NCBI GenBank assembly: GCA_009788135.1
Contig: WQSA01000056.1
Span: 845-11,528, forward strand
Origin: Candidatus Fibrimonadales bacterium
GTDB lineage: Bacteria > Fibrobacterota > Fibrobacteria > Fibrobacterales > Fibrobacteraceae
Length of the DNA: 10,684 nucleotides
Direction: 5' to 3'
Shown: piece after piece, positions 6,082-10,684 of the stretch
Position numbering within the stretch: the first letter of the stretch is position 1
How the letters are laid out: each line of letters starts with the position of its first letter
The notes under the pieces: generated by a model
Databases searched by the model: none
What the model saw: only the letters and a program-made list of their open reading frames with translations
What the model was told of the DNA's origin: nothing
Program-made: the position numbers and the translations under genes

Positions 6082-6867
6082 GCCTTCTATGTCTTTATAA
6101 CAATTGATTAAAGCCTTGATGCTCGGATTCTTTCCGCAAATCTGGCAATTTTCGTCTTTTTTGATTTCTATTTCACTAAAATGGGTTTCCCATGCGTTGA
6201 ACAAGAGCAAGCGACCCATAATTGCACTACCCTTTATTGCAAATTTCAGAACCTCGTTTGCCATAATGCAACCGATAACCCCAGGCAAAACTCCTAGCAC
6301 TCCGCTGGTAAGGCAGCTTGGTTTTAAAGCCGGCGGAGGAGGCTCTGGATACAGGCAGCGATAGCAAGGCCCTTCTTTCGCATAAAAAAAACTTGCCTGC
6401 CCCTTTAATTCAGATACCGAGCCGTAAACATAAGGTTTCCCCAAAAGAACGCAAGCATCGTTGATCAGATAGCGAGTTTGAAAATTATCGGAACAATCTG
6501 CTGCTATTTGATAGTCTTTAAGCATATCCAAAGCGTTTTCTGCAGTTAGCGCATTGGCATGGGTTATCACATTTACAAGCGGATTCATTTCTTTTAAAAG
6601 CTTGCTCGCAATCTCCGCTTTTTGCCCGCCTATATCGCCGGTTTTATAAGCGACTTGCCTTTGCAGGTTAGACAAATCAACCTGGTCAAAATCTGCTATG
6701 CCTATGGTCCCCACGCCGGCCGCTGCCAAATACATTGCAACAGGAGAGCCTAACCCGCCAGCTCCGGCAATCAGCACGCTTGCGTTTTTCAATTTTTCCT
6801 GCCCCTCAACTCCTATCTCCGGCAGCAACAGTTGGCGGCTGTAGCGGGATATTTCTTCGGGACTCAT
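6049..6867 (-). CDS. HesA/MoeB/ThiF-family E1-like adenylyltransferase
   Basis: The 272-residue cytoplasmic enzyme should adenylate the C-terminal Gly-Gly of a ubiquitin-like sulfur carrier (MoaD in molybdopterin synthesis or ThiS in thiazole synthesis). It shows the nucleotide-binding loop GAGGLGSP (35-42), the DFDQVDLSNLQRQ segment (59-71), a zinc tetrad C168/C171 and C241/C244, and the conserved PSCLTSGVLGVLPGVIG stretch with Cys185, which corresponds to the cysteine implicated in sulfur transfer in this family. There is no C-terminal rhodanese domain. MoeB and ThiF cannot be told apart here, because no moa, moe or thi gene is nearby. The ATG overlaps the TGA of prfA (ATGA at 6867-6864), so translation is probably coupled. 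A weak GGGGA precedes the start. Confidence 0.9.
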   Translation of the reverse strand: MSPEEISRYSRQLLLPEIGVEGQEKLKNASVLIAGAGGLGSPVAMYLAAAGVGTIGIADFDQVDLSNLQRQVAYKTGDIGGQKAEIASKLLKEMNPLVNVITHANALTAENALDMLKDYQIAADCSDNFQTRYLINDACVLLGKPYVYGSVSELKGQASFFYAKEGPCYRCLYPEPPPPALKPSCLTSGVLGVLPGVIGCIMANEVLKFAIKGSAIMGRLLLFNAWETHFSEIEIKKDENCQICGKNPSIKALINCYKDIEGACNSIASRFS

Positions 6868-7925
6868 GAATTCCCCAGTTTGTTCTGCGCATCAGCTAAA
6901 TGCAAAGCATCTATAATCTCCTGCAGATCGCCCTGGATTATTTTTTCCAAATTGTAAAGGGTTAAATTTATGCGATGATCCGTCACTCTGTTCTGAGGAA
7001 AGTTGTAAGTGCGAATTTTATCGCTGCGGTCTCCAGTACCAACAAGGCTTTTTCTTTCCGCAGCTTCTTTTTTCTGCTTTTCCGATATAGCATGGTCAAA
7101 CAAGCGAGAGCGCAAAAGCTCCATGGCCTTTGAGCGGTTTTGAATTTGGCTGCGCTCGGTTTGGCAAGCTACCACAACGCCGCTCGGAACATGAGTTATG
7201 CGAACCGCTGAGTCTGTTTTATTGATATACTGGCCGCCGGCTCCGCTCGCTCTATATACATCCACTTTCAAATCTTCGTTGCGAATTTCAACATCAATTT
7301 CTTCGGCTTCCGGCATAATCGCAACCGTTGCCGCTGATGTATGCACTCGTCCCTGAGACTCCGTTTCTGGAACTCGCTGAACTCTGTGCGCGCCGCTTTC
7401 ATACTTCAAAACCCCATAGGCATCAGCTCCGCGAACAAAAAGGCAAATTTCCTTAAAGCCTCCAACCGTTCCTTCGCTTACATCTGTAACCTCAACCTTA
7501 AAGCCTTTGTTTTCCAAATAAGCTCTATACATTCTGAACAAATCGCCCGCGAAAAGCGAAGATTCATCGCCGCCTGTCCCGGCTCTTATTTCCAAAATAG
7601 CATTGCGATTGTCAAAAGGATCAGGCGGAACCATCAGAATTTGCAGTGAGCTTTCCATTGATTCTATCTGTTTTTCCAAAGGCCCGATTTCAGTTTTGGC
7701 CGCCTGGGCAAGCTCGGCATCGTTCCCTGCAAGAGCGTCTTTCCATTCCTTCAAATCAAAGCAAAGCCGCATATATTCGGAACCTGCGGCATAAGTTTTT
7801 TCCAAAGCCTTAAAGCTTTTGTGCAACTTGGTAAATTTTTCCGGATCTGCGGCAATCTCCGGCCGTGAAAGCTCCTGTTCAAGCTCCTCGTATCGCTCTA
7901 AAAATTTTTGAACTTTTTCCTGCAT
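6864..7925 (-). CDS. prfA: Peptide chain release factor 1 (RF1)
   Basis: The 353-residue protein recognises UAA and UAG in the ribosomal A site and triggers peptide release. It has the usual order: an N-terminal helical domain (1-100), the RAGTGGDESSLFAGDLFRMY region (114-133), the stop-recognition tripeptide in RVPETESQGR (PET at 186-188, fitting the RF1 PxT pattern and not the RF2 SPF pattern), and the catalytic loop GAGGQYINKTDSAVR (GGQ at 230-232). There is no in-frame stop or frameshift of the kind seen in RF2 genes. It starts 5 nt after the stop of the upstream secreted protein, without a clear Shine-Dalgarno, and overlaps the downstream MoeB/ThiF-type gene by 4 bp, so the three form one operon. 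No methyltransferase gene prmC follows, unlike the common prfA-prmC pair. Confidence 0.97.
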   Translation of the reverse strand: MQEKVQKFLERYEELEQELSRPEIAADPEKFTKLHKSFKALEKTYAAGSEYMRLCFDLKEWKDALAGNDAELAQAAKTEIGPLEKQIESMESSLQILMVPPDPFDNRNAILEIRAGTGGDESSLFAGDLFRMYRAYLENKGFKVEVTDVSEGTVGGFKEICLFVRGADAYGVLKYESGAHRVQRVPETESQGRVHTSAATVAIMPEAEEIDVEIRNEDLKVDVYRASGAGGQYINKTDSAVRITHVPSGVVVACQTERSQIQNRSKAMELLRSRLFDHAISEKQKKEAAERKSLVGTGDRSDKIRTYNFPQNRVTDHRINLTLYNLEKIIQGDLQEIIDALHLADAQNKLGNS

Positions 7926-7930
7926 ATTTG

Positions 7931-8626
7931 TTAGAATTGCAACCTCTTGTAAATAGCAGATCTTTTATTCAAATATAATTTTAATGTATTCCAAGACAAA
8001 AATATTGTTTGTTCGCCTGCACCATAAGGAGCTATTTTATTTGCAGGATAAATAAAGTCTAAACCTCCATATTCGCTAATTTTAACATCCTCAGGAATAA
8101 AATCGCTCTCCTTTTGAGTGTGAGCGTAATTTGCAAGCGAGTGCAAATTCTGCGAAAGCAAAAATTCTTTGATTATAAGTTTGACAATATCTTTTTCCCA
8201 ATTTCTGTTGAATATGCTTGAAATATCTATTTTTTTGCCGTCTGCAATCGTATAAATTCCTACGCTCGAACCTTGCGCCCCCTGCGTAGATCCACTAGGT
8301 ATAATATAATAAGACGACACATACTGTACAATTCCCGGCATGGGAAAAGATACCGCGTCAAACAAACGATCCAATCTCTCATTTTGGTTTTTATAGAGGC
8401 TTAGGGCTGCGGCAGGTTCTTGTCCAATAAATTTTTCACCAAATTTTTGCTTGATAAAATTTTTATGCAATTCCGGCAAAACTTTTGGATTGGGCAAAGC
8501 CGTTGGATATGTGAAAGAGATTTTTCCCGTAGAATCCAGAAAGATAGTGCTAAAAGACACTATGCCATCTGCACTAGCTGTGCAAGCAAACACAAACATT
8601 AGCAAGAGAAAAGGGAATTTACTCAT
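7931..8626 (-). CDS. Secreted DUF3298 (RsiV-like)-domain protein
   Basis: The 231-residue protein starts MSKFPFLLLMFVFACTASA, a signal peptide with probable cleavage after ASA (about residue 19); the Cys at 15 does not sit in a convincing lipobox. The C-terminal third, with 'DFIPEDVKISEYGGLDF', 'IYPANKIAPYGAGEQ' and a final beta strand, matches the pattern of the DUF3298/RsiV-like C-terminal fold (a Y/N-x-IAPY-x-x-G motif followed by a strand). That domain is found in extracytoplasmic proteins such as the anti-sigma factor RsiV and peptidoglycan-deacetylase-associated proteins. No transmembrane anti-sigma part is present, so a periplasmic or surface role is more likely. Function is otherwise unknown. 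It is the first gene of the operon with prfA, and its ATG lies 8 nt after a TATATT box. Confidence 0.8.
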   Translation of the reverse strand: MSKFPFLLLMFVFACTASADGIVSFSTIFLDSTGKISFTYPTALPNPKVLPELHKNFIKQKFGEKFIGQEPAAALSLYKNQNERLDRLFDAVSFPMPGIVQYVSSYYIIPSGSTQGAQGSSVGIYTIADGKKIDISSIFNRNWEKDIVKLIIKEFLLSQNLHSLANYAHTQKESDFIPEDVKISEYGGLDFIYPANKIAPYGAGEQTIFLSWNTLKLYLNKRSAIYKRLQF

Positions 8627-8634
8627 TTTGATGT

Positions 8635-8644
8635 AATATAGAAA
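8635..8644 (-). promoter_or_regulatory. Putative extended -10 box of the DUF3298-prfA operon (TTTCTATATT)
   Basis: On the minus strand TTTC-TATATT is followed by 8 nt (acatcaaa) and the ATG at 8626. There is no Shine-Dalgarno and no -35-like hexamer at standard spacing. It would drive the DUF3298, prfA and MoeB/ThiF-type genes together as a transcript that is leaderless for its first gene. Confidence 0.6.
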
Positions 8645-8651
8645 AACGAGT

Positions 8652-8661
8652 TTTCTACTTT
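8652..8661 (+). promoter_or_regulatory. Putative extended -10 box of the M24 peptidase gene (TTTCTACTTT)
   Basis: TTTC-TACTTT is followed by 6 nt (ctcgct) and the ATG at 8668, again without a Shine-Dalgarno. With the opposed box it forms a 7-bp inverted repeat, TAGAAAA (8639-8645) and TTTTCTA (8651-8657), around a 5-nt spacer. Confidence 0.5.
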
Positions 8662-8667
8662 CTCGCT

Positions 8668-9885
8668 ATGGAAGATTTGTTTAAAACCTATTCACAAGTG
8701 TTTTTTTCCGAAGGTTTGGAGGGCAAAGCTCCGTTGTTTTATGCCAAACGCAGACAGGAACACTTAAAAAATCTGAATTCTTTATGCATCTATGCCTCTG
8801 GCAACCCGGAATTTTTATATTTGACAGGCATAAACCAGGATGGGGCTATTTTGGCTTTAGACCCTTTGGAAAAGAGAGAAATTTTATTTTTGCCCGAAAG
8901 AAATGCAAAAAAAGAATTCTGGAATGGGATACAACTTGGGTTGCCAGAGCCAAATATAAAAGAAATCACAGGTTTTGAGGAAATTTTTTCTATAAAAACA
9001 TTTAATTCATGGCTTAGGAACCGAATTGCCAAACTGAGAAAAAAATATGTTTTTTCAAACGAAGCTATACGCCGCAAGCTGCAAAGCTATAAGTTAAATG
9101 TCAAGGATGTTTCAAAGATTCACCTTGAGCAGAGGGTTGTTTTGGAGCCTGAGAGAATTGCGTTGGCCAGAGGAGCGCAGGAATTTGCAAAAGAAGCTTT
9201 TTTAAAGATTTTGCCACGCATTTCCAGCTACAAAAACGAGCGAGTTCTGTCTGCCGATCTTGAATGTTTTATGCTTAGGCAAACTAGCACCGGGCTTGCG
9301 TTCCCCAGCATTGTTGCTGCGGGCAAAAACGCATGCACTCTTCATTATACCAAAAAAGACAGCCCCATTGAAAAGGGAAACTTGATTCTTTTGGATTTTG
9401 GCTGCCGTTGCAATTCTGTTTGTTGCGATATTTCTCGCACAATTCCTGCAAGCGGAAAATTCAATCCTTTGCAGAAACTGCTTTACGATATTGTTTTGGA
9501 CACGCAAAAATTTCATGAAAAAAATGTTAGAGCGGGTTTAACTTTAAAGAATCTCGGCAGAGAGGCTTGGCTTTTTTTGGAGAAGATTTTGAAGGAGCGT
9601 TTTACCGATGCAGGCGGAAAAATGAAGCGCTGTTACAAAATAAAACCGCACGGCATAAGCCATTTAATCGGCGATATTGTGCATGAGGGCGCTCAGAACA
9701 GAGATTATTTGACAAAACCTTTGAAGCCCGGGATGCTTATTTCAAACGAACCTGGAATTTATGGACATTTTGAGATTGAGATAAAGGGAATTTTCTACAG
9801 CGAAGAAATAGGCATTCGCTTGGAAGACGATTTGCTAATCACAGAAAAAGGCTGCGAAAATTTATCGGTTGGAATTCCGATTTGA
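8668..9885 (+). CDS. M24-family metallopeptidase, Xaa-Pro aminopeptidase type
   Basis: The 405-residue cytoplasmic enzyme is expected to remove N-terminal residues that precede proline, using two metal ions. Residues 1-150 form the aminopeptidase-P-type N-terminal domain ('SGNPEFLYLTGINQDGAIL'). The pita-bread catalytic domain follows, with substrate-binding His226 (LHYT), metal ligands Asp243 (LLDFG) and Asp254 (CCDISRT), His332 in HGISHLIG, Glu361 in NEPGIYG and Glu386 in IRLEDD. All five ligands are present, so it should be active. A second conserved spot usually reads HD but is HE here (339-340). It has no signal peptide. The ATG at 8668 sits 6 nt after a TACTTT box. The stop at 9885 directly abuts the stop of the convergent 82-residue gene. 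PepP-like naming is reasonable, but a PepQ-like prolidase cannot be wholly excluded. Confidence 0.9.
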   Translation: MEDLFKTYSQVFFSEGLEGKAPLFYAKRRQEHLKNLNSLCIYASGNPEFLYLTGINQDGAILALDPLEKREILFLPERNAKKEFWNGIQLGLPEPNIKEITGFEEIFSIKTFNSWLRNRIAKLRKKYVFSNEAIRRKLQSYKLNVKDVSKIHLEQRVVLEPERIALARGAQEFAKEAFLKILPRISSYKNERVLSADLECFMLRQTSTGLAFPSIVAAGKNACTLHYTKKDSPIEKGNLILLDFGCRCNSVCCDISRTIPASGKFNPLQKLLYDIVLDTQKFHEKNVRAGLTLKNLGREAWLFLEKILKERFTDAGGKMKRCYKIKPHGISHLIGDIVHEGAQNRDYLTKPLKPGMLISNEPGIYGHFEIEIKGIFYSEEIGIRLEDDLLITEKGCENLSVGIPI

Positions 9886-10134
9886 TTATTCCAGCCCGCA
9901 AACCCGTTCGTCGCTTTTAACGAAACTCAGGAGTCTGTTCTGCATCTCCTTTATCTTTTCTTTCACGCTATCGCAAGCCTTGTTCCATTCAATATCCTTG
10001 TCTTGAGACAAAAAGAATTTCACGCACACACCTGAAATATTTGTGCTTTCCTTCACCTCAAACCTGATGAGATGAAGGCAATTTATAAACTGACATCTGC
10101 CAGCCGTATCATTGAAAATGATAAACTTTTGCAT
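9886..10134 (-). CDS. Small protein of unknown function, 82 residues, downstream of methylmalonyl-CoA mutase
   Basis: The 82-residue cytoplasmic protein has no signal or membrane segment. Its N-terminal half looks beta-rich, with cysteines at C14, C19 and C37. Its C-terminal half holds a probable amphipathic helix (DIEWNKACDSVKEKIKEMQN, with C54) and ends VCGLE. I recognise no family. It is translated from an ATG 6 nt after a perfect AAGGAG, and that Shine-Dalgarno overlaps the stop codon of the mutase gene, so the two are co-transcribed and probably translationally coupled. A role linked to the mutase is possible but rests only on position; it does not resemble the G3E-type chaperone MeaB or the epimerase that often accompany such mutases. 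Confidence 0.75.
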   Translation of the reverse strand: MQKFIIFNDTAGRCQFINCLHLIRFEVKESTNISGVCVKFFLSQDKDIEWNKACDSVKEKIKEMQNRLLSFVKSDERVCGLE

Positions 10135-10140
10135 CCAAGT

Positions 10141-10146
10141 CTCCTT
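10141..10146 (-). promoter_or_regulatory. Shine-Dalgarno AAGGAG overlapping the mutase stop codon
   Basis: On the minus strand AAGGAG (10146-10141) overlaps the TAA of the mutase gene (10147-10145) and lies 6 nt before the ATG at 10134. It fixes the start of the 82-residue gene and shows that operon-internal genes here can use classical Shine-Dalgarno initiation. Confidence 0.75.
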
Positions 10147-10684
10147 ACTCGCTGAGCAGCAATTCCATCATCTTCTTGCCTGCCGTGGCAATCGGAGTTC
10201 CAGGGCCAAATACACCAGCAACGCCAGCCTTGTAAAGATAATCGTAATCCTGAGCGGGAATCACGCCGCCGGCTACAACCATAATGTCTTCGCGGCCCAG
10301 CTTCTTAAGCTCCGCAATCACCTGCGGCACAAGAGTCTTATGACCAGCGGCGAGAGAGCTCACGCCCAGAACATCATCATCGTTTTCAACCGCCATGCGA
10401 GCGGCCTCTTCCGGAGTCTGGAACAAAGGCCCTATGTCAACCGTAAAGCCCATATCGGCATAACCAGTGGAAACCACCTTGGCTCCCCTGTCGTGCCCAT
10501 CCTGGCCCATTTTCGCCACCATTATGCGTGGGCGGCGACCTTTCTTCTTCTCAAAAGTATCAGTCATCGCCTGAACTTCCTTGAATTCCGCATTGCTACC
10601 TATTTCAGAACTATACACACCGCTTATCCTGTGAATTACCGCATTATAGCGACCAACAACTTTCTCAACAGCATCGGAAATTTC
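10145..10684 (-). CDS. mutB: Methylmalonyl-CoA mutase large subunit, C-terminal B12-binding part (5' end beyond window)
   Basis: This is the last 179 residues of an adenosylcobalamin-dependent mutase that interconverts succinyl-CoA and (R)-methylmalonyl-CoA. The frame is open to the window edge. The edge-proximal residues ('EISDAVEKVVGRYNAVIHR' and 'ISGVYSSEIG') match the linker that follows the TIM-barrel catalytic domain, so the gene is a full large subunit whose catalytic part lies beyond 10684. The cobalamin-binding domain shows MGQDGHDRGAK with the cobalt-coordinating His of the DxHxxG motif, GVSSLAAGH, and VVAGGVIP followed by FGPGT. A GTG at 10618 could be read as a start, but it lies in the middle of this conserved linker and is internal. 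The gene is followed at once by the 82-residue gene. The symbol mutB is used in the sense of the B12-binding catalytic subunit, also called scpA or mcmA. Confidence 0.95.
   Translation of the reverse strand, partial: EISDAVEKVVGRYNAVIHRISGVYSSEIGSNAEFKEVQAMTDTFEKKKGRRPRIMVAKMGQDGHDRGAKVVSTGYADMGFTVDIGPLFQTPEEAARMAVENDDDVLGVSSLAAGHKTLVPQVIAELKKLGREDIMVVAGGVIPAQDYDYLYKAGVAGVFGPGTPIATAGKKMMELLLSE

Noticed and set aside
7926..7945. TTCTAACAAAT before prfA as another start-proximal promoter box
   Set aside because: It resembles TTTCTAYNTT only loosely, and prfA sits 5 nt behind the preceding gene in an operon, so coupled translation explains it better.
9864..9881. ATCGG...CCGAT hairpin as a terminator for the M24 peptidase gene
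   Set aside because: The stem is only 5 bp and just three Ts follow before the stop codon, which is too weak to call.
10145..10618. A free-standing B12-binding small subunit starting at the GTG at 10618
   Set aside because: The frame stays open to the window edge and the residues before the GTG match the mutase large-subunit linker, so this is the end of a longer gene.

Overview
The window is compact, protein-coding bacterial DNA of moderate GC with no RNA genes, CRISPR array or insertion sequence. Ten genes are visible, two of them cut by the window edges, with almost no space between them. A secreted protein with 11-residue ADSIAREKKRV-type repeats, a methylmalonyl-CoA mutase (succinate/propionate metabolism) and TTTCTATATT promoter-like boxes next to start codons give an impression of a Fibrobacter-like (Fibrobacterota) gut bacterium. 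That assignment is inference from memory of such genomes, not a search.

Layout. Positions 1-141 (+) are the tail of a gene resembling the C-terminus of Rpn/PD-(D/E)XK nuclease-type proteins. A PMCA-type (P2B) Ca2+-ATPase (2748-151, -) and an alpha-D-phosphohexomutase (2783-4399, +) diverge from a 34-bp gap. The mutase meets, tail to tail, a secreted repeat/lysine-glutamate/proline-rich protein (5862-4396, -). This protein diverges from a 49-residue ORF (5922-6071, +). The 49-residue ORF converges on a minus-strand operon running from 8626 to 6049: a secreted DUF3298-like protein, release factor RF1 (prfA), and a MoeB/ThiF-type E1-like enzyme. An M24 Xaa-Pro aminopeptidase-type peptidase (8668-9885, +) diverges from that operon and abuts the end of a second minus-strand operon. 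That operon holds the C-terminal B12-binding part of methylmalonyl-CoA mutase and an 82-residue protein of unknown function.

The most interesting pattern is regulatory. All three divergent gaps (2749-2782, 5863-5921, 8627-8667) carry two opposed copies of TTTCTAYNTT, one per gene. In five of six cases the TAYNTT hexamer ends only 6-8 nt before the ATG and there is no Shine-Dalgarno sequence, so transcription should begin at or next to the A of the start codon and give leaderless mRNA. In the sixth case (the 49-residue ORF) the hexamer is 17 nt away and a good AAGGAG lies between. The 82-residue operon-internal gene also has AAGGAG. This suggests two initiation modes: leaderless for most first genes, Shine-Dalgarno-led where a leader exists.

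The genes do not form one pathway. They look like ordinary housekeeping and envelope genes in a tightly packed genome. Convergent ends overlap or touch, and the only plausible intrinsic terminator overlaps the end of the MoeB/ThiF-type gene.
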